DNA of 64,000 bases, taken from positions 1,501,523 through 1,565,522 of the forward strand of contig DS995276.1 of NCBI GenBank assembly GCA_000156115.1, read 5' to 3'. The notes under the pieces were generated by a model, which was not told the origin of the DNA, searched no databases, and saw nothing but the letters and a program-made list of their open reading frames with translations. This DNA is from Rhodobacteraceae bacterium HTCC2083 (lineage in GTDB: Bacteria > Pseudomonadota > Alphaproteobacteria > Rhodobacterales > Rhodobacteraceae). Shown one piece after another: positions 38,102-52,979 of the stretch. A program made the position numbers and the translations under genes. Position 1 is the stretch's first letter; every line of letters begins with the position of its first letter.

Positions 38102-39100
38102 TGTAGCCTAGACGAACCTGCGGGTCACTTCCGTTGTTACTGTAGCTTGTCTCTGAGCGCTTCGTAAGGAGTCTGGCCGTTATGTGCGCCGTGGGGTCTA
38201 GCGAAGTTATAGAAGCGTTCCCATTCGTCGAGTTTAGCCTCCAGATCAACGTCGCCTTTATAGCTGAGAAGTTGATAGAACTCTTGCTGATCGGAACGGT
38301 GTGATCGCCCGACCTTCCCATTGAGTTGAGGCGTGCTCCGTTTGATGTAGGCGTGCCTGATCCCGAGATCTTCGACATGCCAATGGAATTTGGCCTGGAA
38401 CTCATGACCATTATCCGTGCACACCTCGCGAATGCGGAATGGAAACTTTTCGATGATATGATCAATGAAGTTGATGGCGTTTGCCTGAGTATGCTTTTCG
38501 TAGACCTTGAGGGCGCGAACTCTGGTTGCATCGTCGATCGCTGTATATTGGAACCGACGGACCTTTTCGCCTCTTTTTCCTTTGAAGGTTAGAAACTTAA
38601 CATCGACTTGAATGTGATGCCCTGGCACCTGCTTCTGATAGCGTTTGGTGTGCAGCTTGCGCATTCGTGTGCCTCTGGGCAAACGGTTAAGGCCGTTACG
38701 TTTAAGGATACGATAGACGCCGGCGTCGGAGATTTTGATGCCGTGGTAGCGCGCCAAATACCAGACGATCCTTATTGGCCCGAGGTGATACTTGCGCCGC
38801 AGATAAAGCACTTTGTCAACAATCTCAGCGGGCGTTTGATTGGCTGGGTTCTTGGGAATTGACTTGGCGTTCTTCAAGCCAGCTTCACCATGCTTTTGGT
38901 ACGCGTCACGCCACCTATAAAAGCTGGACCTGCCGACGCCAAAATACCGGCAAGCTTTGCAGGCATTGCCGATCTTCTCCGCGTGCTGAAGCACCTTAAG
39001 TTTGCGTTGAATGTCGCGTTCTTCGTTCGTCATGAATACTTCCTCCATCCCAAATCAGGGAATTTACAGGAAGTGTCCCAAGAGTCCGTACATATCTACA
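38102..39100 (-). mobile_element. IS481-family insertion sequence
   Basis: The element is about 999 bases, bounded by TGTAG (38102-38106) and CTACA (39096-39100). The ends form imperfect inverted repeats: inside each end a CACTTCC block occurs about 25 bases in. It carries one transposase gene. No target-site duplication is visible (left flank ends CCTCGAT, right flank begins ATTCGC), and the two flanks belong to different flagellar genes, fliK and flhA. That fits a deletion or inversion after insertion. The exact ends could shift by a few bases, because ATTGTAG/CTACAAT is also symmetric. Confidence 0.8.
38137..39033 (-). CDS. IS481-type DDE transposase
   Basis: The start at ATG 39033 has GGAGGAAG directly upstream; ATG 39048 is an alternative. 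The 298-residue protein has an N-terminal helix-turn-helix (ACRYFGVGRSSFYRWRDAY), a second (LNRLPRGTRM region) and an rve-type DDE core: HIQVDVKFL, then CTDNGHEF, then the Glu in DQQEFYQLL, ending with the NFARPHGAHNGQTPYEAL signature. The frame is intact, so the element may still be active. Confidence 0.9.
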   Translation of the reverse strand: MTNEERDIQRKLKVLQHAEKIGNACKACRYFGVGRSSFYRWRDAYQKHGEAGLKNAKSIPKNPANQTPAEIVDKVLYLRRKYHLGPIRIVWYLARYHGIKISDAGVYRILKRNGLNRLPRGTRMRKLHTKRYQKQVPGHHIQVDVKFLTFKGKRGEKVRRFQYTAIDDATRVRALKVYEKHTQANAINFIDHIIEKFPFRIREVCTDNGHEFQAKFHWHVEDLGIRHAYIKRSTPQLNGKVGRSHRSDQQEFYQLLSYKGDVDLEAKLDEWERFYNFARPHGAHNGQTPYEALRDKLQ

Positions 39101-40874
39101 ATTCGCTAGTTTCGTAATGGGTGGAAGCGTGTTTTTTGGGCTTTTTGTCTTCGGGGTTCTGCTCATCGTGAACTTCATGGTTATCACCAAAGGTGCAACA
39201 CGCATGGCGGAGGTCGGCGCGCGTTTTGCTTTGGACGGTATGCCGGGTAAGCAGCTTGCGATTGATAGTGATATGTCGGCAGGCGCGATTGATCATGCCG
39301 AAGCTAAAATACGTCGGGACAGGGATCAGCAAGAAACGACCTTTTTCGGATCCCTTGATGGTGCATCAAAGTTCGTAAAAGGTGATGCTGTTGCCGGCGT
39401 TCTTATTACTTTGCTTAATTTTGTGATGGATTTGATTATGGGGGCGGTTGTGCATGATATGCCTCTCGGACAAGCTTCTGAAACTTTAGAGATTTTAACC
39501 GTTGGCGATGGTTTGGTATCCCAAATTCCGGTCGTCATCATCTCTATTGCGGCTGCGCTATTGCTCGCGCGCGGGGGTGCCATCGGATCAACCGACTTGA
39601 CGTTGTTCTCCCAACTTGGCCGTCATCCGGCGGCGCTGTTGACCGTTGGGCTTTTGATGTTGATGTTCGCGCTTGTGCCGGGCTTGCCGTTTCTGCCTTT
39701 CTTGCTTGGTGGCGCAGGTTTGCTTGTCACGGCTTGGATCGTCCAAAAACGTCAGGCCAGTGACGTGCTTCAGCTTTCGGAGAATGACGCAGAAGATGCG
39801 CCAGCCGTTGCTGAAGAAACCATGGCGGACATCCTGGACATAGATTACATTCATGTGCAGTTTGCGCCGGATCTTGTCGAGATGGTGCTTGATCCCGGCA
39901 CTGGGCTTGATGGTCGCATTCGCAACATGAGAACGCATGTTGCGCGTGAATTCGGGGTCGTCATGCCTGAAATCAGACTGACCGATGATCCGGGGCTGGC
40001 GAGCGGCATGTATCGCATCAATATCCACGGTGTTGAGCAGGCGCATGGCACATTGCGACCCAAAGAACTTTTAGCGCTTGTGGATGAGGCGGCAAACCAT
40101 AGATCTAGTGATTTGGTGTCCGAACCTGTTTATGGGGCGCCCGCCCTTTGGATCGATCAATCGGCGCAAGAAAAATCTGCCATGGATGGACAGACCGTCG
40201 TATCCCCGTGCGAAGTCTTGGCGACCTATATTTTGGAGTGTTTGCGAAAGAATTTAAGCAGATTGCTGACGTTTAAGGAGCTGCAGAGGCTTTTGGATGA
40301 GCTCGTGAATTTGAGTGACACAAAGCGCGGCGAGTCCAACCGCCGTTTGCTTGATGAACTGGTGCCAGACAAAGTTCCTTTGGATGTGCTTCATTCTGTC
40401 TTACGATTGCTGTTTGTTGAACAAGTCTCGATCCGCAATTTGCCTGTCATTATTGAAACAGTTGCCAAGCTTCGCCCCTTGCACGCAAGTCCAGAAGCAA
40501 CCTACGAGTTTGTGCGACAGGCTCTGGGTTTCCAGCTTAAGGCCAATTTGAAACGAAAAGATGGAACAATTCCACTTATCCAGCTTGCACCTGAGTGGGA
40601 ACAAACTTTCAGCACTTACCAACTTGAAACAGAGCAAGGCATCGCGAACATTGCGTTGCCACCAGATCTGTTTAGCAAACTTGTCGCATCAGTGGGCGAC
40701 CAAGTATCGGAGCAAACCGAGAGGGGTGTTACGCCTGCGATTGTTACATCAACGCAGCGTAGACGATTTTTGCGGACAGTCATTTCAACGCGGGGGATTG
40801 CCGCGCCAGTCCTGTCATTTGAAGAGATTGGTACCGAAGCGGTCCCCGCAATCGTCGGTGTTGCCGTGGCATGA
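39101..40874 (+). pseudogene. flhA: flhA, flagellar export gate protein, N-terminal part lost at IS junction
   Basis: The frame is open from the IS boundary and encodes QFASFVMGGSVFFGL, which aligns with the membrane region around residue 110-115 of complete FlhA proteins. It continues with the conserved NFMVITKGATRMAEVGARF, DGASKFVKGDAVAG and the cytoplasmic domain. Roughly the first 110 residues and the start codon are missing. ATG 39117 could initiate a 585-residue fragment but without the first membrane helices. FlhA is essential for flagellar protein export, so this truncation should abolish motility. Its stop overlaps the fliR start. Confidence 0.87.
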
Positions 40875-41632
40875 GTTCTTTGGTTCCAGAATTTTGGACG
40901 CCGTATGCGCTAAGTTTCATCCTTGTCTTGTTTCGCGTCGCTGCTTTGGTCTCCTTACTGCCCGCCTTGGGTGAAGCGTCGATTCCTGCGCGCGTGAAAC
41001 TCGTCATGTCGGTTTGCATGTCTTTGATCGTTTTCCCCATTGTGCATGATGTTTCACAAAATAGCTTGGCTGGCGCGAACTGGCTAAGTGCCGCCATCGC
41101 GGAAGTCGGGATTGGCCTGTGGTTCGGCTTCATGCTCAGAGTTTTCGTGTTTTGTTTGCAAATTGCAGGATCAATAGCTGCACAATCAACGTCGTTGTCC
41201 CAAATTTTGGGATCCGCAGGTGCGGAACCTTTGCCCGCACTTGGCCATGTCATTACAACGGCAGGGATGACTTTGGCGCTTTCGCTCGGGCTGCATGTGA
41301 GTGCCGTTCAATATTTGATCGGATCTTACACGATTCTCCCGACGGGGCAGTTACCTGACATTTCCACCATTTCCGAAGCTGGCGTCGCGCAGATTGCATG
41401 GGGCTTCCAATTGGCATTCTCGCTTGCAGCCCCCTTCTTTATTCTTTCGCTTCTTTATAATCTGACTCTAGGGGTGATAAATCGTGCGATGCCCCAACTG
41501 ATGGTCGCGTTCGTCGGGGCACCCGTCATTACAGCAGGCGCGCTGGTGTTACTGGCCATTTCGATTCCCGTCATTTTGAAGACCTGGGCGGGAGCGCTTT
41601 TCGGCTTGCTGAATTCCGGTGTGATCAACTGA
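40871..41632 (+). CDS. fliR: Flagellar biosynthesis protein FliR
   Basis: FliR is a core membrane subunit of the flagellar export gate. The 253-residue protein has about six hydrophobic helices with the family segments FRVAALVSLLPALGEASIPARVK, GFMLRVFVFCLQIAGSIAAQSTSLSQ and a late VINRAMPQLMVAFVGAP. It is intact. The ATG overlaps the flhA stop (ATGA), and its own stop overlaps the flhB start, the classical flhA-fliR-flhB export-gate operon. Confidence 0.92.
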   Translation: MSSLVPEFWTPYALSFILVLFRVAALVSLLPALGEASIPARVKLVMSVCMSLIVFPIVHDVSQNSLAGANWLSAAIAEVGIGLWFGFMLRVFVFCLQIAGSIAAQSTSLSQILGSAGAEPLPALGHVITTAGMTLALSLGLHVSAVQYLIGSYTILPTGQLPDISTISEAGVAQIAWGFQLAFSLAAPFFILSLLYNLTLGVINRAMPQLMVAFVGAPVITAGALVLLAISIPVILKTWAGALFGLLNSGVIN

Positions 41633-42711
41633 TGGCAGAGGAAGATGATGTAGCGGACAAAAGTCATGATCCCACTCAGAAAAAGCTGGATGATGTCCGC
41701 AAGAAAGGGGAGGTCGCCAAATCAAACGAGGTAAATGTCGCCCTATCTTACTTCGGCATTTGGGTGCTTTTGGCGGTTTTGGGTGGTGTAAGCGTCTCTT
41801 CGTTTGGCACCACACTGCAAAGTGGTTTACTCAATGCGTTCAGTCGCGAGCCCAGTTTACACTTTAGTCCTGGGTTGTTCGCACCGCTTTTGCTGGGTGC
41901 CGGGCAATTTGTTGGCCTAATGGCAATTATGCCCGCTGCGTTGATCGTTCTAGCACTTTTGGCGCGACGGACCTTTCTGTTTACATCTAGCAAGTTGAAA
42001 CCCAAAGCATCTCGCATTTCGATACTAAAGAACGCAAAGAATAAGTTTGGCCGTGGAGGGCTGTTCGAGTTTGCAAAAAGTTTTGTGAAACTCTTGGTTT
42101 TTTCGTTGTGCCTTGGTCTATTTCTAAACGCGAATTTCGACACAATTGTAGTGACCTCGGCAGCGAGCGAACGTGGTGCTATTTCAGTCCTATTTGATTT
42201 GATGACATCATTTCTAAGCCTCGCAGTTCTCATCGCGGCAGTCATCGCGATCATTGATTACGGATGGCAGGTTTCGGAACATTAGCGAAAAAATCGAATG
42301 TCGCATAAAGAGCTGCAAGACGAGTCTAAGGAGAGCGAAGGCGCTCCGCATCTCAAACAGGCGCGACGCGCGCGCGCTCAAGAGGTTGCGATGAACCAAA
42401 TGATGGGCGAGTTCCCAACTGCCGACGTCGTCATTGTGAACCCGACCCATTATGCCATTGCCCTAAAGTGGGAAGGATCACGGTCTGCTGCACCAATCTG
42501 TGTTGCGAAAGGGGTGGACGATATCGCTATGCGTATCAAAGAAGCAGCGAAAGATGCCAAAGTCGCGATACATTCCGACCCACCAACAGCCCGTGCAATC
42601 TACGCGGTTGTTGAAATCGGACAAGAGATCAACCCGGAGTACTACGAAGCTGTCGCTGTTGCGATCCGTTTTGCCGAGGCTCTAAAGGAGGGGAGCACGA
42701 GGAAATGGTGA
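41632..42711 (+). pseudogene. flhB: flhB, interrupted by an in-frame amber codon
   Basis: The membrane half (41632-42285, four hydrophobic helices, starting with the usual SHDPTQKKLDDVRKKGEV) ends at TAG 42283-42285 after DYGWQVSEH. The same frame continues directly with RKNRMSHKELQDESKESEG and the cytoplasmic half, including the self-cleavage NPTHYAIAL motif, to 42711. Intact FlhB proteins have a sense codon (often Leu or Phe) at this place, so a single nonsense change splits the gene. Restart at ATG 42298 would give only the cytoplasmic part. FlhB controls export substrate switching. Confidence 0.87.
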
Positions 42712-43043
42712 AGGATAAATGGTCAGACCTCAAAGCGCTTGTTGATCTTAGCTTTGATTTGGAATTGCAAAAATTTACAAAGTTACGAGCGGAGGAAACC
42801 AAACTTGTCTCCATGCGTGATAGGTTAGGCGAGATGAACAAAGATGCGTTCGATCAGTTTGCAGGCGTTCATCCGTCTCATCTGCTAAACGGTGATTTTC
42901 TTTGGCAAACCTGGGTTGGTCAGAACCTTGAAGAGATAGGACGTGAACAAGCAAGATTGCGAGCACAAGCGGAAATCCAAAAACCTACATTGCGCAAGGC
43001 CTTTGGCCGAAAGAGCGTGATTTCACGGATAATGAAAAGTTAG
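42705..43043 (+). CDS. Small helical protein downstream of flhB
   Basis: The ATG overlaps the end of flhB by 7 bases. The 112-residue product is charged and predicted helical (LQKFTKLRAEETKLVSMRDRL, then QARLRAQAEIQKPTLRKAF), reminiscent in size and coiled-coil character of FliJ-like export chaperones or escorts, but I do not recognise a definite family. Position in the flhA-fliR-flhB operon suggests a flagellar role. The frame is intact. Confidence 0.6.
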   Translation: MVKDKWSDLKALVDLSFDLELQKFTKLRAEETKLVSMRDRLGEMNKDAFDQFAGVHPSHLLNGDFLWQTWVGQNLEEIGREQARLRAQAEIQKPTLRKAFGRKSVISRIMKS

Positions 43044-43219
43044 ACTCGCTCAATACAGCATTTGGCAACGACTCACATCGGAGGCACTAGATATAGCAGT
43101 CTGCTGTTAGGAAGGTAGGAGGCAAAGTGTCAGTCAGAAAACATTGCTTGGGTTAAATATTTGATTTTTAACAATAAAAACAAAAAATAAACTTTTTGCA
43201 GAAACAGTGAAAAAACCTC

Positions 43220-43248
43220 TTGCGGCTATCGGGTGATAACACTAGAAC
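43220..43248 (+). promoter_or_regulatory. Candidate rRNA operon promoter
   Basis: TTGCGG (43220-43225) and TAGAAC (43243-43248) are separated by exactly 17 bases, about 370 bases before the 16S gene, with an A/T-rich stretch upstream (43150-43215) that could act as an UP element. The rest of the 43044-43614 gap holds no recognisable gene; it contains the rRNA leader, including an AGTCTTTAGCA word near 43523 that loosely resembles an antitermination boxA. Confidence 0.5.
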
Positions 43249-43614
43249 CCGTTTCAGCAGCGACGACATGGTCGGCGCGGCACTGACCAAGCGAAGCAAA
43301 GTCAGGGACTAAAATCGAGGTAATGCAAGCGGGGCGCGCTGAGAATTTTACGGCGCACTTGTTTTTGTTGTCTCAACGTTATTTGAAATTGATAGTTAAC
43401 TGAAGAGATATGTGGGCGGTTTGGTTCATTCGATGGATCAACCTCGGCATATCGCGCTAGTAGAGTTTCGGCTCGATGATCTAGTGTCAGCTTCACTGTT
43501 TGGACGGCTTCTGACTACTTTGTAGTCTTTAGCACAACAAACAGAAGATGAATGATTTGAACAATCATTCGATGTGCAAAGGTTCGACGTCAAGGATAAG
43601 CAGTAATGCTTTTC

Positions 43615-45087
<1,473 letters not shown>

Positions 45088-45327
45088 GTTTCCGGTCAGA
45101 TAAGCTTGCTTATCTCTAGAAACACTTAGCAGAGCAGTAAACAAAACTGCTCATATATTGCCAGACACGTTTTCCTTCGTGATCTGGTCGGACCGAGCCG
45201 TCCTCATATCTCTTCAGACACAGTTTTGCGCTGGCGCAAAACGTGGCCACGTTCCAAGTGGGCGTCGTCATATCAGCGGCAGCTACTCTTCTTGGAGTAG
45301 CGAGAGCACGCGCCGGTTCCAAAGCAT

Positions 45328-45403
45328 GGGGCCTTAGCTCAGCTGGGAGAGCGCCTGATTTGCATTCAGGAGGTCAGGAGTTCGATCCTCCTAGGCTCCA
45401 CCA
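45328..45403 (+). tRNA. tRNA-Ala (TGC)
   Basis: A complete 76-base cloverleaf: GGGGCCT/AGGCTCC acceptor stem, anticodon loop TTTGCAT giving TGC, GTTCGATCC T-loop, encoded CCA. It is the first tRNA in the 16S-23S spacer. Confidence 0.97.
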
Positions 45404-45430
45404 GATACCTGACTAGGCCCATTAGAGAAT

Positions 45431-45507
<77 letters not shown>

Positions 45508-45917
45508 TTCTTCAATTCTGATTAGATCAACAAGCACTTTAGAGTGTTTGTTCATCCAATCGGATGACTTCACATCGTATATAGAGAAAAATTAACAACA
45601 CTGTTTGATGCTGCGAAGTAACGTAGTCATCTCGGTGCGGTTCTTAGGCCTTCGGGTTTAAGAAGGTTCTTTTAAGTCCCTTCCTCGGACTTCTTTGAAT
45701 ATCCCGTCCGAAACGAACAGGTTGTCCAAGTCAAGTACACTAACCAGAGTAACCTTGAAGCGTCTCCCGCACGGATGACGGTTCTACACGGGTTACTCAT
45801 TGTCCATTCTTATAGAATGGGCGGGAAAATGTATGCTTTTGGTTTAGAAAGCGTGGAACAATTGCTTACCAGCTTGTTGTTCCCTGCATGACGTAAGTCT
45901 TGCTCTTTCTGGATCAA

Positions 45918-48756
<2,839 letters not shown>

Positions 48757-48955
48757 ATCCAGTAAAAGCTAGACTTAAACTGAACCAAACAGAAGCATAC
48801 ACAACACCATAAGTCGAAAACGACTTGGACAACGTTAATTTTAGAAGCACCTAGCTTGTTAGGCTGTCGGAAAAAATATCTTTTGCCTAGCAAAAGATAA
48901 CCTGCATCCCATTAAACATTCTTCGTGCTTCTTCTTGGATTACTTGGTTTGGTGG

Positions 48956-49063
48956 TCATAGCGTGAGCAAAACACCCGGTCCCATCCCGAACCCGGAAGT
49001 TAAGTGCCACCGCGCCAATGGTACTGCGTCTTAAGACGTGGGAGAGTAGGTCACCGCCAATCC
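48956..49063 (+). rRNA. rrf: 5S ribosomal RNA
   Basis: TTGGTGG (48959-48965) pairs with CCGCCAA (49054-49060) as helix I, and the CCCGAACCCGGAAGTTAAG core, GGGAGAGTAGG and GTCACCGCC segments are standard. The exact ends may be a few bases further out. Confidence 0.93.
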
Positions 49064-49120
49064 CAGTAATCCAATTCTCTATGTACATGTTTGCTTTTAT
49101 TCCTGTCGATCAGGAACTGT

Positions 49121-50424
<1,304 letters not shown>

Positions 50425-50542
50425 TTTTTGACAATTGTCAAAGTTGGGAAAAGGCGTCAACCCAATCCCAAAAAATGAATGTAGTACCGGCATAATACCA
50501 CTCCCCGCCTGATCACTGATAAGCATCTGTCGGGGGGAAAAT

Positions 50543-50938
50543 ATGACCAAACTCGTACACAGTATGATCAGGGTTCTGAATGAAGCGGTTTCAGTGCAAT
50601 TATATCACGACACCTTTGGCCTGGAAGTAGTCGACCGGCTGGACTTTGAGAGCTTTACGCTCGTCTACCTCGCCCTTCCAACGTCTACGTTTGAACTTGA
50701 ACTTACCGTCAATAAGAACCGAGAAAAGCCCTACGATATAGGCGATGGTTACGGCCATCTTGCCGTCGTCGTGGATGACCTTGAAGAAGCTCATACTACA
50801 GCCGCAAAAGCCAATTCCATTCCGGGTGACATTGTAGATTTTAGCTCCGGCGGAGAGCGCGTCGCGAGGTTCTTTTATATCAAGGACCCTGACGGATACC
50901 AAATCGAAGTAATCGAAAAAGGCGGGCGATTCGCCTGA
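50543..50938 (+). CDS. VOC-family (glyoxalase I-like) protein, copy 1
   Basis: The 131-residue protein aligns along its length with lactoylglutathione lyase GloA: HSMIRV (first His ligand), FELELT (Glu), GDGYGHLAV (His) and DPDGYQIEVIEKGG (last Glu), so all four metal ligands are kept. Glyoxalases detoxify methylglyoxal, but VOC proteins also include ring-cleaving dioxygenases. The leader from 50472 contains CATAAT as a possible -10. It is the first gene of a three-gene cassette with short gaps (30 and 21 bases). Confidence 0.85.
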   Translation: MTKLVHSMIRVLNEAVSVQLYHDTFGLEVVDRLDFESFTLVYLALPTSTFELELTVNKNREKPYDIGDGYGHLAVVVDDLEEAHTTAAKANSIPGDIVDFSSGGERVARFFYIKDPDGYQIEVIEKGGRFA

Positions 50939-50968
50939 CCAACTAAATCAATATGAACGGGAGTAACT

Positions 50969-51283
50969 ATGCTTTACAAACTCGATTTTACCGTGGAATA
51001 TGATGAAACTATTGCCCAGCAAGGTTTGCTGGGGATCTGGGCTGAGGAGGCAAATGCGGCCTTGGGAGCAGAGCCAGCAGCACTCGCTGTTGACCTTAGG
51101 AAAGTCGTGGGAGAGCGCAAAGTGCTCGTGATCGCCGACGTGGAAACCCCCGATGACCTTGACCGCATTCTGTTTAGTCTTCCGATCATGCAAAAGATGG
51201 GGCACCTTGTTCAGATAGATTTGAAATCTATTCGCCGTTACGAGGATTTTGCGGAAGACGAGAAAGAGCGTCTAGGATGCTAA
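50969..51283 (+). CDS. Muconolactone isomerase-like small protein, copy 1
   Basis: The 104-residue protein begins MLYKLDFTVEYDE and has WAEEANAALG, RKVVGERKVLVIADV and LDRILFSLPIMQKM, the ferredoxin-like pattern of muconolactone delta-isomerase, an enzyme of catechol ortho-cleavage. Where the family often has Trp in the LW-type motif this copy has Arg (DLRKV), while copy 2 keeps Trp (DLWKV). A role in aromatic lactone isomerisation is possible but unproven. Confidence 0.65.
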   Translation: MLYKLDFTVEYDETIAQQGLLGIWAEEANAALGAEPAALAVDLRKVVGERKVLVIADVETPDDLDRILFSLPIMQKMGHLVQIDLKSIRRYEDFAEDEKERLGC

Positions 51284-51304
51284 TTTAAAGAGGGAGACGT
51301 CTAT

Positions 51305-51676
51305 ATGTGTCAATTGTTTATAGATGCAGACCCGGCACTTTGGGCATCTCACACGCGATCTTTTCGAATGGATGGGATGGTAACCAGCGTTCGGTTGGAA
51401 GAGATGTTTTGGCGCACACTTGAAACAATCGGAGATCGGGATGACTTAACAGTCCCTCAGCTTTTGCATCGTCTTTATAATGAAAGCTTGGATGCGGGGC
51501 ATGACGTTGGAAATTTTACGTCCTTTTTACGGGTCTGCTGTTTGAGATTTATTGACCTTCAGTTGCGCGGCCTAATCCCAAATGTGGCTCGCGTGAAGCT
51601 ATCTCAGCTTCCCGCCAGTGATATCCTGTTACTTGAGACCATTGAACGTTCAAAGGCCAATCCAAGATTAACCTAA
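51305..51676 (+). CDS. Ribbon-helix-helix (RHH_4 type) protein, copy 1
   Basis: The 123-residue protein starts MCQLFIDADPALW and has the core SFRMDGMVTSVRLEEMFWRTLE and FTSFLRVCCLRF. The MVTSVRLEEMFW strand-helix is the DNA-binding ribbon and first helix of this Arc-like family common in alphaproteobacteria. It may regulate the cassette, although fusion to catabolic clusters is unusual. The C-terminal end differs from copy 2 because of a 4-base difference near the stop. Confidence 0.75.
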   Translation: MCQLFIDADPALWASHTRSFRMDGMVTSVRLEEMFWRTLETIGDRDDLTVPQLLHRLYNESLDAGHDVGNFTSFLRVCCLRFIDLQLRGLIPNVARVKLSQLPASDILLLETIERSKANPRLT

Positions 51677-52057
51677 AAGTATGTTTCAAATGCCGCTCCA
51701 AACATAATGTACAAGGCAGATTCAGTACCTGACTTCTTATCTTTTGGTAAAGTTCGCAAACTAGCCATTCGCTGCAATGCGAAAATAAGGCAATTTGGGC
51801 TCGCTGTCGCCGTTCGTTGGTTTGCTGCAGAGTAAGCTGCGCGTTAAGACGGCTCCTGCGCTGACGGCCCTTATCGGACTTTGGGCACAGTTCTTTATTG
51901 CTGCAGTCGCAGCCCGTGTTGCGGACATTCGTAAATCTTCCAGCAGCCCATGTGCGTTGAAAGCCGCTTAAAGTAGATGAGGGCTATGCTGACAATCGCA
52001 TTTGCCTCGTGTCGTTAAAGGAATGGACGCGGGACAAATGATATATTTAAGTGAACC

Positions 52058-52189
52058 ATGACCAACACCTCCTCATCAACAACACCCACAGACCGCATTC
52101 TTTCCTGTGTCGTATTGATGCTAGGGTTTTGCTTGATCGCACCCCAGCCCAATTCAACCAATGCTACACGATGCACAGATGGCCGTTAG
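52058..52189 (+). pseudogene. Short remnant, possibly N-terminal part of an EamA/DMT transporter
   Basis: The gap 51677-52359 has no solid gene. Within it a 43-codon frame encodes TDRILSCVVLMLGFCLIAPQ, which resembles the first membrane helix of drug/metabolite transporter-type permeases, and then stops. The rest of the gap shows only scattered open stretches. Most likely decayed DNA. Confidence 0.3.
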
Positions 52190-52359
52190 TTGCGCAAAGA
52201 CGCCGTTGATAGGCTCAATATCCCCTTTTACGGCATGCTAACTTCGGCCTTCCCATCTACGTTTTTGTAACTGATGCCATTCACTTACGGAAAAGTAGTA
52301 GCCACATGGTCGGTTTACTTAGAGATTGCTTAGGATCATCGACCGGATGACGGTAGCTA

Positions 52360-52899
52360 TCATGCTTTTAGTAAAGCGAGCGTGGCATTTTTTATTGTAG
52401 CTAGACGCGCCCTAAGGTGTTGGACGTTTTCGACACCGTATTTTGCGTTTAGGCTTGCGGAATAGAAAAAATCGACAACATCTGGGCGCTCGGTCGCACG
52501 CGTCCGCAAGACTGTCGCGAACGCATTCCGCCATTGCGCGTCTTGAGTAGCCATCACTTCTGACGCTGCATTTTGCATACCATCTATCAATTCGGCCCAG
52601 TCTGGAGTTGCCCGAATAGCCTCGAACCATTTGAGCGGGCCGAAGTCTTGGAATATGGAAAGTTTTTCATCAATGCTGTCAGTCTTTGACCATGCTTCCA
52701 TGACCGCTGTATAGGTATCTTTGCCGACCTGGTGAACGACCATCCGAAGAATTTCTTCTTTGCCCGTAAAGGCATTGTAGACGGTTTGGCGTGCAACGCC
52801 TGCCTCTGAAGCAATATCGCCCATTGTCGTTTTGGCATAGCCGTAATGGGCGAACATGTTGGTCGCGGCTGTCACGATGATTTGGGTCTTATCCGTCAT
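52360..52899 (-). CDS. TetR family transcriptional regulator
   Basis: The start at 52899 gives MTDKTQIIVTAATNMFAHYGYAKTTMGDIASEAG, a TetR N-terminal helix-turn-helix with VARQTVYNAFTGKEEIL. The rest (about 179 residues) is a helical ligand-binding domain of unknown ligand. ATG 52920 is an alternative start. It diverges from the molybdenum hydroxylase operon 80 bases away, a typical arrangement for repression of that operon and of itself. Confidence 0.88.
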   Translation of the reverse strand: MTDKTQIIVTAATNMFAHYGYAKTTMGDIASEAGVARQTVYNAFTGKEEILRMVVHQVGKDTYTAVMEAWSKTDSIDEKLSIFQDFGPLKWFEAIRATPDWAELIDGMQNAASEVMATQDAQWRNAFATVLRTRATERPDVVDFFYSASLNAKYGVENVQHLRARLATIKNATLALLKA

Positions 52900-52908
52900 A
52901 GATTGTAT

Positions 52909-52962
52909 TTGACATATCACAAAAATTGCGTCAAATAGACTAAAAATGTCAATTTGTATAAT
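52909..52962. promoter_or_regulatory. Divergent promoter and candidate TetR operator
   Basis: TTGACAT (52909-52915) and ATGTCAA (52946-52952) form a spaced inverted repeat; GTCAAA (52931 area) pairs with TTTGAC as a second arm. TATAAT (52957-52962) is a good -10 for the rightward operon, though no clear -35 stands at the right distance. The inverted repeats overlap the promoter, as expected for a repressor. Confidence 0.45.
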
Positions 52963-52979
52963 CTGTAGTGGAGGCGCTC

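Larger units (their letters stand above)
50472..51698. repeat. Direct repeat copy 1: VOC-isomerase-RHH cassette
   Basis: This 1.2-kb unit reappears at 62135-63370 in the same orientation. Similarity includes the leader (AAAATGAATGTAGTA, then CGGCATAATACCACTCCC) and continues past the third gene to TGCCGCTC. By hand count the three proteins are about 85-90 percent identical between copies, and the leader has small changes. Both copies have all three frames open. Confidence 0.9.

Noticed and set aside
38090-39115. A target-site duplication flanking the IS481 element
   Set aside because: The sequences outside the ends (CCTCGAT and ATTCGC) do not match at the same offset; the shared ATT is part of the element's inverted symmetry.
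42283-42285. Recoding of the flhB TAG (suppression or pyrrolysine)
   Set aside because: There is no sign of a special context, and the neighbouring flhA and fliK lesions make simple gene decay the better explanation.
51840-51990. Short phrases such as GCGGACATTCGT shared loosely with 59016-59060 and 61715-61760 as a dispersed repeat family
   Set aside because: The matches are short and imperfect, so they could be chance or remnants of unrelated decayed genes; an alignment would be needed.
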